DNA from: Phyto melanocephala
Taxonomy: Eukaryota > Arthropoda > Insecta > Diptera > Rhinophoridae
NCBI GenBank assembly: GCA_941918925.1
Contig: OW799233.1
Location: forward strand, 118,433,833-118,497,832
DNA length: 64,000 nucleotides
Direction of reading: 5' to 3'
In this document: positions 24,801 through 35,090 of the stretch, one piece after another
Position numbering within the stretch: position 1 is the stretch's first letter
Layout: each line of letters begins with the position of its first letter
The notes under the pieces: model-generated
Told to the model about the DNA's origin: nothing
What the model saw: the letters and a program-made list of their open reading frames with translations, nothing else
The model's database searches: none
Translations under genes and position numbers: made by a program

Positions 24801-25074
24801 GAATTGTAAAAACGGTTACTCATTTTACTCGCTTTTTTTTACGGATAATCGATAACACTTAAGTACTTAAGTCCAATTTGTTGTACTGTGTACAATATAG
24901 AGTATTTATGCGAAAAATACTTAGATTTCGGTTACTTGTATATACTTATGCCGAACATCAAACGAGTATGTACGGATAGAGTAATTTTTTTAGCTGTAAC
25001 CGTACGCACTTATACATGTTTTGCTAATAATACTCAATGTATATCCGAAGTTGTAATCGTTGTCATTCCCTGGT
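21818..25074. repeat. Giant palindrome: two 1344-bp arms and a 569-bp spacer
   Basis: The left arm 21818-23161 is the reverse complement of the right arm 23731-25074. Coordinates of matched positions sum to 46892 at the outer edge (ACCAGGGAATGAC / GTCATTCCCTGGT), at the TTGATCTTTC / GAAAGATCAA segment and at the inner edge (GGACGTCC), so the arms are collinear without net indels. I noticed only scattered single-base differences (for example near 22993, 22760 and 23107). The outer 900 bp or so of each arm is AT-rich with TACTTATAAGTATT repeats. The inner part is the 3' end of a mariner including its terminal repeat. A partial third arm copy is at 27408-28110. Confidence 0.95.
23091..23730 (-). 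pseudogene. 5'-truncated DD41D (rosa-type) mariner transposase
   Basis: Reading down from 23730, the frame gives KIVFSDEAHFWLNGFVNKQN (first catalytic Asp), then HPEKCTV, an in-frame TGA at 23583-23585 where the family has Trp, and CGFHAGGIIGPYFFKNEAG. Next come VTVNGDRYR and WFQQDGATCHTANATIDLL (second Asp). CDLTPLDYFLWGYVKSLVY (third Asp) follows, then a C-terminus ending GAHMPEIIFKC. I count 41 residues between the second and third Asp, which places it in the DD41D group. The N-terminal helix-turn-helix is absent and is replaced by the inverted duplicate of its own 3' end. Apart from one stop codon the frame is clean, so this is a young copy. Confidence 0.85.
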
Positions 25075-25105
25075 GTGTATACGGCTTAGCAGCCGTAGTT
25101 GCTAG

Positions 25106-25826
25106 CAGGGATGCCACAAAAAATATTATTCCTAACAAATTTGTCAAAAAATGCACTAAAATCTACCAAAAACTTAAATTTTTGAACATAATTTTTCTAA
25201 ATACTAACATTTATATTTAAAAAATAAAAACAATAATCAAATGGTAGTAAATGAATATAATTTACCAATTAATATATTAATAATTTATATATATTATTTA
25301 ATTAGTATTTGAAAATATCCAAAATACAGTTTTGTTTACATCAATATTTAAAGAAAAGTGTTACTAAGCAAAAGTATATGCCACTACTTTGGTAATTTAT
25401 TCGAATCATAATTGATTTCCTATATAAGTATTGATATAATTGGAATATATGTCCTGACTTAACTTTTATTTAGAATATATGGCTTAAGATATCAAAATTG
25501 AAGGCATTTCTACATATTTCCTTACAGCGTTTGTTTTCTTTATTTTGTAAAATATTTTCATTGACATTAAAAGTTATCTACTATAAATTCATGTTTCAAG
25601 ATTATATGATAAACTATTTAACATGTAACTTTTATAAAAAAATAAGACGCTTAAATGGAAATATGATTTTTAATTAAAATGTTTATTGGCGATTTATTTG
25701 AACTTTGTGTTTTACCACTAAAAATATTGTTCTACAAAAACTTAAACATAACAAAGCAAACAAATTCACAAAATTAAAAAAATTTATACCATAAAAATAT
25801 CCAGTTTAATTAAACTGGCATCCCTG
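25106..25826. mobile_element. hAT-type MITE, 721 bp, with perfect 8-bp target duplication
   Basis: Identical 8-mers GTTGCTAG flank it at 25098-25105 and 25827-25834. The termini CAGGGATGCCA and TGGCATCCCTG are perfect 11-bp inverted repeats, typical of hAT ends. An 18-bp palindrome CCAGTTTAATTAAACTGG abuts the right terminus. The interior is AT-rich and has no transposase. It lies 31 bp outside the right edge of the giant palindrome. Confidence 0.85.
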
Positions 25827-25834
25827 GTTGCTAG

Positions 25835-26358
25835 ATGAATTATGGACTGAGACATTTTTTTATGATTTTTAATTTAGGGGTTGATGAAACAACGACATGC
25901 GTTATTTTTTTAGCAATGCCCAGCGAGCATGTGGGATTTATTTTAAATATATAAAAAAGAAAAAATCTTATATTAAGATATATTTATTAGTTTTAACAGA
26001 TATATTTGTTGTTTATTGTTCTTCTTATTAACTTTTTTTTAGATACTTTAAGTCCGTCAAGAAAAAATTATATGGTTTTTGTTTGTTTTTCTTTATTAAT
26101 TTTCCAAAAAACAAAAACAGAATATCGTTTTTTTCTGCGGGAAAATAATAATCAGATAATAGCATTATGTTTATTTACTTATAGATAACTATTTAGTGGT
26201 TGATTAAAACCTTTTAAAATTGATTTGTCTCGTTATACAGCTTAAAATATTAGCTTAGAATGTATAACACGGCATAATACTTTAATATTTGTGTTCTTGT
26301 TTGCTGGGTATCAGGTATTTTACAGAAATAATTACACTCTCTTTGTTGTGTTCCTATC
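25835..26358. other. AT-rich stretch, nothing recognised
   Basis: The short open frame at 26006-26188 (+) is a low-complexity hydrophobic translation. No element ends were seen. Confidence 0.5.
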
Positions 26359-27021
26359 CAGCGTTGTCAACTTTGGCTTTATGCAATATTATTTGTGCTT
26401 TTTAAAATTTTTGTCGCGCAAAAAATTTGAGTCAGTGCTCGATGTGATTTCTCAAATTCTTTAGTGCATTCTTTTTCTTATCGAAGTAAAAATACTAAAT
26501 TCAAATAAAGAACCATTTTTGCAAGGTAAATTTCTTACGAAACAACGCAACAAAAATGATAAGAATTAATAATAGACAATGCTTTTGTTATAAAGATCCT
26601 TCGCTTACATTTAAAAAACTGTATAAATAGATTATATATTTTAAATTATTATTAGTTATAATCTTAAAATATATATGTTTCTGATATCTTCTATGGTTAA
26701 ACAAACATAACTTTTTATAAAAGTAAAGAAAAGAATAATGATATGCATAAAACCAAAAGCTGTAATTATTTTTAAAGTAGCGATTATACCTATGACCAAC
26801 TGTGAAGTTAAAGTTACAACTTTAACTTAAAATTTATTATTATTATTAATGATATTATATGAAAACTTATTTTAGGCCTAAAGGCTCTAATAACGAAATT
26901 TATAATTTTATAAAATAAATAAAATCGAAAATTCAAAATTTTAAACTTTACGCATATTCTTAAAAGTCAAACGTTTTTTCCTGTTTTGATGTTTTTTGAA
27001 TCTTAAAGTTGACAACACTTG
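26359..27021. mobile_element. Possible hAT-like MITE with GTTGTCAACTTT ends
   Basis: CAGCGTTGTCAACTTTGGC at 26359 and the complement of the sequence ending at 27021 (CAAGTGTTGTCAACTTTAAG) share a 12-bp core, GTTGTCAACTTT, at the expected positions. No matching 8-bp flank is visible, so the boundaries and class are uncertain. Confidence 0.45.
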
Positions 27022-27407
27022 TGATGTAATAAAACCTCTCACTTCACGATGAGAAGTAGATTTTTATACATAAAAAGCAGGGATGGAAAGGTTAATATCT
27101 GACTTTGAATACAATTTATGGTAATAATTATTCATACTCTCAAATCTCACTGTGTGAACACAAATTCGATTTCAAAATAAAGTTTTAAAAATTCTTTTAA
27201 TGAATGTATCATTATGTGGTCCAGAACATAAAAACATTAACAGGTTTTTTCTGGCATTAATTTATTTTGGTCAGCTAGGCTGTCATCACTACCTGTATAA
27301 GAGCACCCTTCTTATTGATGGATTTTCCTTGGAAATTTGTGTTTTTTTTTTCAATAATTAAGGTCAAAATTCTTACAGATTTTTTCCTAACAAAAAGCAA
27401 TGTAAAT

Positions 27408-28110
27408 ACATACGTAATTATATAAATAGTAAATCAAAATAAAAAATACATTGTTAAATACATATATATTGCCAGTATCAACTCAACTAAATTTTCACTA
27501 ATATTTTCTTTAATTCTTACTTATCTTTTTCTGCTTTTATATCAAAATAATTTTTTTTAAGTTGATAAGCCATACAAATTTCAGGTATAACAGTTGCGTT
27601 TCTTAATACTAAAAATAAATAATAAATATAAGTAGATTTATTTTTATTTAAAGAAAACATTTTATTATTATGTGTTAGCTCGTTGCTTATTTAAATTAAT
27701 AAGCAATATAAATTATGTTATATATATTTACTATACAAATAGTTCCAGCCCTGACCAATTTTCTTTTTGTTTGATAAAAAATGAAAGAGCAGAATAAAGC
27801 ACTTTTACTTGTTTTTTGTTCAAAAGTACTTATAAGTATGTCGCAATACTTATAAGTATTTTGCCAATACTTATAAGTATTTTGCCAATACTTATAAGTA
27901 ATTTGTTTTCGCACATGTATATCCGAATAATACGTATGTATAGAGAGTATTTTTGAAAATAAGTAATAAATATACTCGTAACCGTAGCAATTCATGCATG
28001 TACGAGTAGCTATTTTCTGTGATAAATGCATGGTTATACTTATAACCGAAAAAGATAAGTAAATATTCGAGTTATTTTTTTTTTCGGATAACCGAAGTCA
28101 GACTCTGATA
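27408..28110. repeat. Partial third copy of the palindrome arm
   Basis: This segment is collinear with right-arm positions of about 23909-24644, from ACATACGTAATT to GACTCTGATA, including the TACTTATAAGTATTTTGCC repeats (three units here against more in the arms). It stops abruptly at both ends and lacks the mariner part. At its left edge the flanking TA and the sequence AATGTAAATACATACG replace the mariner terminal repeat, so this could be an unoccupied relative of the site where the mariner inserted. Confidence 0.85.
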
Positions 28111-28267
28111 TAAACCTTATCCTTCCTATCATTTCCTTAACCTTGCGGAGCAAATGGTGGGGAAAGTAATTATTATAAAAGGTCAAATAAACTAATAATT
28201 AGTTATTGAAATATAAAAATATAATATTAGTGTGACTTAGTTTAGAGTTTTAATAAATATTTTAATT

Positions 28268-28330
28268 ATCAATTAATTTACTAAATTATTCAGGATATGC
28301 TCCCATAAACCCAACAACCAAATAAATATA
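28268..28330. repeat. Rearranged fragment of the 57.6-kb Penelope-like repeat
   Basis: TTTACTAAATTATTCAGGAT then ATGCTCCCATAA is the inverted form of the segment at about 57581-57612. It is fused directly to AACCCAACAACCAAATAAATAT, which appears in direct orientation at 57547-57569. The fragment therefore carries a breakpoint inside the repeat, without the hammerhead. Confidence 0.6.
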
Positions 28331-28354
28331 TTTTTTTAATTATCTATAAAAAAA

Positions 28355-28860
28355 CACTAAGAGCGCTATGTTCGGCTCTACTACATCTTATATGCCCTTC
28401 ACATAAGTGTTAATATGCAATTACAAGCATATTAAGTGTGTACAAATTTGAGGTATAATTCTAAAAAAGATTTTTTTTTGAGATATAAAAAAATATTTTT
28501 ATTTCATTTTATTACAAAAAGGTCCCAGGTAAAAATGGAAAATTATGCCGATCAAATGAACCCCCTTCTATCTCAACAAGCTCTCGCTTTTTTACCGAAA
28601 TCCTTAATCACGTTTTACAATTTAACTGTTGATATCTGCTCAATAATGTTATTTTAAGCTCTTGAAATCTTTTAAGATTACGGATGCAGACTTTCGATTT
28701 CAGAAAAAAATCTAAAGGTACCAAGTTTCATGATTTCGCTGGCCAATTTACTCGTCTCTGAAAAAAATGCTATTTTTGAAGTTTTCTTTCACAAGACCCA
28801 TCATTTTTCTTAATGTGTAGCAAGTGGCACTACCCTGTTGAAATTATATATTTTCTACTT
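28355..28860 (-). mobile_element. Helitron-like repeat, degenerate hairpin end
   Basis: CACTAAGAGCGCTATGTTCG followed by CTTATATGCCCTTCACATAA is a decayed version of the hairpin terminus (the hairpin itself is lost). The interior resembles the short subfamily only weakly. The right limit is approximate. Confidence 0.45.
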
Positions 28861-29313
28861 ATAAATCATAAATTTTCCGCAACAAAAAATTTCGAATCAT
28901 ATTCACTTAGCAATTTTCAATAATCATTGATTCTTCAAACTTAAACACCCGTTATCAATTCGTTCGTGAAATAGATTTTTCTAAATCTTGTTCTTATTAA
29001 CACTTCTTCAATCTATGCAGTACCAAACAGTATGGCTGACAAAGTCTGCAAAACATATATTCGTACAAATGAATAAGAATAAAAAATAAAACAACTACAA
29101 CAAAAATTAGCATTATGTACCGTGCACTTTTTGCAGGATTCAATCTGAATAACATTTTTCATGACTTCTAGTTCATAAGTGCAAGACATGAAGAATGCCG
29201 TCTTCAAATCAAAAATAGCTTGCCTTAATTAATGTGGTTCAAAATACATATAATATAAGTTCTATGTGATAATGACAGAATATCTAGGAAAAGTTAGTTA
29301 TCCGATACTAGCT

Positions 29314-29361
29314 GAGTGGAATGCATTTTCGAAACCAGCTACGGTTTCATCATCAGCAGTC
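29314..29361 (-). ncRNA. Type I hammerhead ribozyme, family A copy 1
   Basis: Minus strand, 5' to 3': stem I strand GACTG, core CTGATGA (29350-29356), bulged T, stem II GAAACC-GTAGCT-GGTTTC, core GAAA, stem III AATG/CATT with no loop, cleavage base C (29319), stem I return strand CACTC. Stem I has one C-C mismatch, which copy 2 does not have. An outer stem CTGAT/ATCGG extends it after an asymmetric internal loop. Predicted cleavage falls between 29319 and 29318. Confidence 0.75.
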
Positions 29362-29818
29362 TTTTGATCAGAACTACAAATGTTGTGTGTAAATATCAAC
29401 TATTTAACTCAGTATTTTATTGAAAATTGAAATATAGAATTATTTGTTCTAATTGATTTATGTCTTTCATATAACATTGAGTTAGTACGAAATTTACCAA
29501 CATCTGTTTTTCCTGTATTCTTTTTGCACGTCATTACCACAAGTAATTAATGGTTGCCTTTAGCTACAGATCCACAGATGTCGCTAAAGAAATTTTTGTA
29601 ATTATGCAGTTGCATTATAAGTCACATGTGTTCTAAACAAGATGGTATTAGTTGAACAATGTTTTTTTATTTTTACACCAAGCCCAGTGTTTGTTTGTTG
29701 TATTTTAAAGTATTACATTTGAACTCTTTTTAATTTGTATTATATTTTTATATTAGGCTATAAGTTCTATGTGATAATGACAGAATATCTAGGAAAAGTT
29801 AGTTATCCAATACTAGCT

Positions 29819-29866
29819 GAGTGGAATGCATTTTCGAAACCAGCTACGGTTTCATCATCAGCACTC
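29819..29866 (-). ncRNA. Type I hammerhead ribozyme, family A copy 2 (intact)
   Basis: Minus strand: GAGTG pairs perfectly with CACTC (stem I). CTGATGA (29855-29861) and GAAA are both canonical. Stem II GAAACC/GGTTTC is 6 bp with loop GTAGCT and stem III is AATG/CATT without a loop. The base before the scissile bond is C (29824). An outer stem I (CTGAT/ATCGG, then GTT/AAC across a 2-nt bulge) follows an internal loop CAAAA/AGCTAGT. All conserved core positions are present, so self-cleavage is plausible. The zero-loop stem III suggests that it may need a dimer, as proposed for other minimal Penelope hammerheads. Confidence 0.8.
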
Positions 29867-30146
29867 TTTTGATCAGAACTACAAATGTTGTGTGTAAATA
29901 TCAACTATTTAACTCAGTATTTTATTGAAAATTGAAATATAGAATTATTTGTTCTAATTGATTTATGTCTTTCATATAACATTGAGTTACTACGAAATTT
30001 ACCAACATCTGTTTTTCCTGTATTCTTTTTGCACGTCATTACCACAAGTAATTAATGGTTGCCTTTAGCTACAGATCCACAGATATCGCTAAAGCAATTT
30101 TTGCAATTATGCAGTTGCATTATAAGTCACATGTGTTCTAAACAAG

Positions 30147-32175
30147 TTTTTTTATCTACTATGTATGCGTTCTATGCACTAATTAGAATGAAGTGAGTTT
30201 TATTAATGTTTTCATATAAAGACATGCACTTTAATGTAAAAATCATGCATGTTTCACCTTAATTGAACCACTTCATCATGGGTTGAATTCTTGCAATAGT
30301 GAATTGCTTTTGCATGTCTTTTTTCGCTGGGTACATACATACATATATAGTATTGTATATAAACCATAGCTTGCTCTTATTTTTTAAATATTATTTTGTT
30401 GTTGCAATCTCAATAAAATACTTTTACCAATATCTTTGCCGGTAATGAACCAATTGAACCAAAATTTTTCATTAATGTTCGTTCTTATACATATATTTTA
30501 TAGTGTCATTAAACAAACGGTTCAAAAAGTTACCTGCAAAATAATTCAGATTTTGTTTTGGTGAAAAACAGACGCAACCGTGTTCTTTCACTTATATCTC
30601 AGCTTACGATGTGCATTTTACACTCTCGTGTTAAGGGTATAATAACAAACCTACACGTATATGTAAGACATTAGATAAAATAGAAAAAAATAAAAATATT
30701 TTATAGTCAAACACATATGAGTTTTTGATTAGCAAGACATTTTCAATTTGACAACAATCAAATCAAAGTTTTATCATTATTTATTAGACGTATGCGGCAC
30801 TCACACACAGTCAACCAGTTAAAAGAAACAAACATGATTTTTTGGTAAAAATGCCCAGGCATTTACTTGACAGGCCTTCTTGAAAACATACCCAAACCTT
30901 ACATATATCAGATCAGGAGTTATTGCTGCAGTTTACCTCTTTTTCTACCGTAAACAGTTAGCAATAAAAATACGTGTGTGTGTGTATGAAATTTGACTAG
31001 TAGTGTTTGTATCTGTTAAATAAGGCCTTATAAAAGGCCTTTTAACTCCACTTATTTTATCGCTTTGTAGGTATGTACATATTTTGCATGGAATGCTGTC
31101 TTATTCATGTATTTATACGCTTGTTAAAGTACCTACGTTGGTAATAATAGTAAAAATATTTAAGTACTTATATTGCAAAGCAACGTTTACGCTTAAGTTT
31201 CTTCGTTGGTAAATTACCTTTATGTTAGAATTTAAAGGAGTCACACACTACCATTTAATAAAAATTTGTATTCTCTTTTAGAGTTTGAAAATTAATCTAT
31301 AATGATTTTTTCACAATAAAGATATAATGGGTTAATGCCATAAAAGTTCGAACTTGCAGTTAAAATTTTTTAGGTGGGGTTTTTATAATTTTCTTATAGA
31401 CAATAAATTTTCTGATTTTGACATCTATACCTGGATTGTCTACAACATGACTGATTTCTATGAAGATTTTACTAATAAATTTTTACAATTTGAATTTTTT
31501 TATATGGAATGATTTGTGTTTATTAATAAAACTGACAAACAAACAACATTGAATAAGCCAAGCACACATATAACTAACCGTCTATTGTGAATATGTGTAC
31601 TTTTTTATGTATGTATGTATGTATGTATGATGTATTTGCATAGATTTCATATATAAAATATTCATACTTTCAATAATATGAAAAAAAATTACTTACAAAT
31701 GATACAAAACAAAACAACTATAACTATTGTCGTAAAAGGTATCTAGATACATATATAAAAATCCCAGAGTATGTATGTAAATTGTATGTACGTAATTATA
31801 TATTTATGTAAACAAACATAAAAGGCAATACATGTATATACATATCTTTATGTAGCAGTATACATTGATACGTAATACTGTAAATAAACAAAACTATGCT
31901 TTAAAATTAGTGCTGGAGAATTCACTAGTAACATTACTCAATGCTACTTAATATATACTAGTCAATACTTTTAACTGATTTTTCGAATAAGGCGAATAAC
32001 ACAACATTTTAAAAATAGTTCTTTCATTTAAACTTCAAAAAATTGTATTAAGAGCTCTTTTGTTAAACCTTATATAATTTTAAAATAAAAAGCCCACATA
32101 TAAAATAATTTCATTATTTACTTTTTACTAGCTCAACCCATACCGTATTACTGGTCCCAACATACATATTGAATA
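30147..32175. other. AT-rich stretch with a Helitron-like end fragment
   Basis: About 30480-30647 resembles the far end of the short Helitron-like subfamily (ACTTATATCTCAGCTTACGA, ACACTCTCGTGTTAAGGG, TATAAT). A GTATGTATGTATGTATG microsatellite lies at about 31608-31629. No gene was seen. Confidence 0.5.
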
Positions 32176-33690
32176 CAGAGGTCCAAGTCGATCGGCTTTC
32201 AGCCGGCTAGCCGCCGCCGAGTGATTTTGTTTAGAACTAGCCGCCGCCGACTGAGCTCGGCTGATTTCGGCTGGCGACTTGGCCGTTTAGTACTTACCTC
32301 AACGCTAAATTTTAAAAAAAGTTAAGTAATTTTAGCAATTTTAAAGTCGAAAAGAATAAAATATACAATACGGTTACTCTCAAAAACTGCAAGAAAACAC
32401 ATCCACTTATTTTTCCAACGCGCTTGTATGTATAATTATTTAAGAATACATATTAAAAGTAACTTTATTAAAATTTTCTATAAAACTGACGCAAAAAATC
32501 TAAATAGTTATTTTTTAAAAGAAACACAAAGAAACAATGCTATTTCAGAAAGCTCATTGAATTCAGAAAATTTCAGTGATTGTATATCTTCTACTGATAG
32601 TGTGGAACACTACAATGAGCTTTTCAAAAGAAAATCAAAAATAAGGAAGGTGGCTAAAGTTGTTAGTACAAATGAAATTTCCGAGTGTTGGAAGTATTTT
32701 AGTGAAATTTTTATTAACGGAAAGCAAATACTTGAAAAATAAAAGTTTTGCTTTGGTTTTAAGACGAAAATATGATTCTGAAAGAGTTTTTTTTATATGT
32801 GTACATATTTAGTATATTTTTAAATAAAACTTTTTATTTTGCTAAGATTTAGAAAGTCTACGTCAACAAGTAATTATCTTAACCATTTACGTGCATGATA
32901 TTGATGATAAGTCTATTAATTACAAGAAGAACATTCAAATGACTCAAAGTGCATTGGACCCAAATTCTACAAAAAATTATAAACTTTTAACGGCTCGCCG
33001 ATTGGCTGAAATGTGCTTTATTGACCTTCAGCCATTTACAATTGTAGAGCGTAGTGGGTTTCAAAAATATATCTAAACATTAAATGCCAAAACGACTCTT
33101 CCAAGGGCGTATCATCAGCTGCATTAGAAGATGTATACACTTTGCATTTAAAACACGTTAAACAGGTTATATGCCAATCACAAAAAAATATTTCTTTGGT
33201 GTTAGATATGTGGCCTGATAAACATAAATTTTTTCCTTATATAAACATAAAAGTGCATTACTGCAAACAATTTAAATTGGAAGTAAAAACTTTAAAAACG
33301 GAAATTTTTTCGTTGCCGTAGTATTAAAGATTTGAATTTACAGTGTAAAAACATATCTGCTATTAATGGAGGGGTCTCCAACATTGTTGCTGCATTGAAC
33401 TTGCAAACAATTATACGTTTTGGATATGCCCATGTACTGCATCGTTTTATTTGTTACGACATATTAAACTATGATTCGGTTTCTCATATTAATGTTATAA
33501 TAAAAAAATTAAAAGAAGTTTTTCGCTGCTTTTTTTTTTGCCCTAGTCTTCAATGCGATTTCGAAATTTATTTATATATATAGATTTAATATCCTTTTTT
33601 TATATCTGCTTCAGCCGGCTTGAAGCCGCCGCCGGTTATTTTTGCACTCAGCCGCCGCCGCCGACTATTTTCCCACGGCTTGGACTTCTG
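32176..33690 (+). mobile_element. hAT element, 1515 bp, with 8-bp target duplication
   Basis: Identical ATTGAATA 8-mers flank it (32168-32175 and 33691-33698). The termini are CAGAGGTCCAAG and the complement of CAGAAGTCCAAG. Both ends carry GC-rich subterminal blocks with GCCGCCGCCG repeats (about 32190-32280 and 33610-33665), unlike anything else in this AT-rich window. Between them lies a broken hAT transposase reading frame. At 1.5 kb it is shorter than autonomous hATs, and internal deletions plus stops make it non-autonomous. Confidence 0.9.
32428..33583 (+). pseudogene. Broken hAT transposase with BED-like N-terminus
   Basis: An open segment at 32428-32742 has a basic patch and then SECWKYFSEIFINGKQ, resembling the start of a BED-type zinc finger whose Cys/His ligands are not visible. 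After a gap, 32891-33076 reads KLLTARRLAEMCFIDLQPFT then IVERSGFQKYI, a conserved hAT segment. Near 33200 the frame gives SLVLDMWPDKHKFFPYINIK, with the Asp of the first catalytic motif. From 33332 it gives NGGVSNIVAALNLQ and HVLHRFICYDIL, where the usual second-Asp motif appears to be altered. The C-terminal dimerisation domain is missing. At least three stops or frameshifts interrupt it. Confidence 0.75.
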
Positions 33691-33698
33691 ATTGAATA

Positions 33699-34182
33699 TC
33701 GTCGGCTTAACATGCAAACCTGCTAACTCCCTTTTAGAAAATTTTACAGGAGAGACGAAAAACGTCTTATATATCGTATTTGTAGCATGAGAAAAAAATC
33801 AAAAATATAGTTGTTTTATGTTATGGTATTCTTCATGTATCTACAAAAATTAAAATCGTATTAATTCAGTTAAAATAATTGAGTAAGTAATAAACACTGA
33901 ACTTATAATGTACTGGATTTAGCAGTTTTCCTTACAAAGATTTTTCTGTGAGAGGACTAAGCAGTTTTTCTTATCAAAACTTAAATTCACTTCAAAACTT
34001 AAATTAAAAAAAAAACTTAACTTAATTTTTTTTACATTTTTTCAGTTTTTTCAAAATTTGTTTACTATTTTTTCACATACAAAAAAGTCAAAAGTCAATT
34101 ACTATTAAAAAATAATTGTTGATTGTTGTAATAGTATTTTAACACTTAAGGTTTTAATACAAAATTTTTTTAATGTTAGAAC
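33699..34182. other. AT-rich stretch, nothing recognised
   Basis: No coding or repeat signature was seen. Confidence 0.5.
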
Positions 34183-34372
34183 CAAGGCATATTAATTCAT
34201 CAGGCAACCGCATTTTAAAAATAAAATTTTTGTTTATAGTTTTTTAATATTGAGTTTGGCATTTGAAATATATGAGAGGATAGAGAAACTTGTTTTTTAT
34301 CTAAGAACTTTGACAGAAGAAAAAAATTATCAGCTGACGAGTCACCACTACCTAAAGAATAAATGCGCCTTG
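34183..34372. mobile_element. 190-bp hAT-like MITE of the CAAGGC family
   Basis: Flanking 8-mers GTTAGAAC (34175-34182) and GTTTGAAC (34373-34380) differ at one base. The ends CAAGGCATATTAATTCATC and the complement of CAAGGCGCATTTATTC match the family seen at 18723-19087 and 51008-51680. It is probably a short deletion derivative. Confidence 0.7.
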
Positions 34373-34708
34373 GTTTGAACCAATCATTAAAAATTCAAGA
34401 TATTTTCATTAAATACAACCTTGTTTTTGATGTACTTAATTTAGTTATACCAAGTTAAAATGATTAACAGTTTAACAAGCGAAGTTATTTAAATTTATAA
34501 CCAATGGATGCAGCAGCAACAGAAGAAAAAAATATTGCTCTATAATTTTTAAATATTAATTTACATAAAATTCATTAATATTTCTTTTTTTTTGAGTATT
34601 GTATTGTAAAAATTTCTTAGTTTTTCATATAAACAAAAACAGCTGATAGAAATACACTTTTTTCTACGATATTTTAATTTTATTTCCCAAAAATGTATTA
34701 AATATACA

Positions 34709-34825
34709 GGGCCGTATTCAAAAAAAAACATTTTAAGTTTATTAAAGGCTTATTTGACAGATGTTGTAGATAAATTTATCAAATAAGCCTTTAATAAACC
34801 TAAAATATTTTTTATAATACGGCCC
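34709..34825. mobile_element. 117-bp hairpin MITE
   Basis: GGGCCGTATT... pairs with ...AATACGGCCC, and the inner parts TTTATTAAAGGCTTATTTGA and its near complement TCAAATAAGCCTTTAATAAA (about 34778-34797) pair too. Nearly the whole element therefore folds into one long hairpin around a short loop at about 34760-34777. It has no coding capacity. Confidence 0.75.
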
Positions 34826-34973
34826 AAAGTGAGTCAAAACCTGATTTTATTAAACTTGTAGTCTTAACACAAAATCTGCTGTTTATAGTTTTAACTTTAA
34901 AATCAGATTTTAACTTTAAGTTAATCATACTATTTTTAAGGGCAACCATATTGAAGTTTTCATTAGAGAGAAA

Positions 34974-35090
34974 AACTAAATCTTTTTGATAACCAAATAC
35001 TGTTACAGCAATTATAGTATTACCGTGCTGAACATTTCGTAACTATGGTCTTTCATTGCGTGTGGTATCGGGTCCCGTGTGACATGTGGC
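34974..35090. repeat. Copy of the CACGCAAAG element end
   Basis: GATAACCAAATACTGTTACA then ATTATAGTATTACCG and CGTAACTATGGTC resemble 12650-12728 (AACCAAATATTGTTATAG ... ATCGTAACCATG), including the following GCGTG. Only one end is recognisable. Confidence 0.45.

Larger units (their letters stand above)
29254..30146 (-). mobile_element. Tandem 388-bp repeats with hammerheads: Penelope-like pLTR pair
   Basis: Positions 29254-29641 and 29759-30146 are direct repeats, offset exactly 505 bp, differing at a handful of sites, with a 117-bp unique spacer. Each unit contains a hammerhead ribozyme on the minus strand (separate entries). Penelope-like elements are known to carry hammerhead motifs in their terminal pLTRs and to occur as tandem, truncated arrays. 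That family assignment is an inference from structure, because no reverse transcriptase or GIY-YIG sequence is present. Confidence 0.7.
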
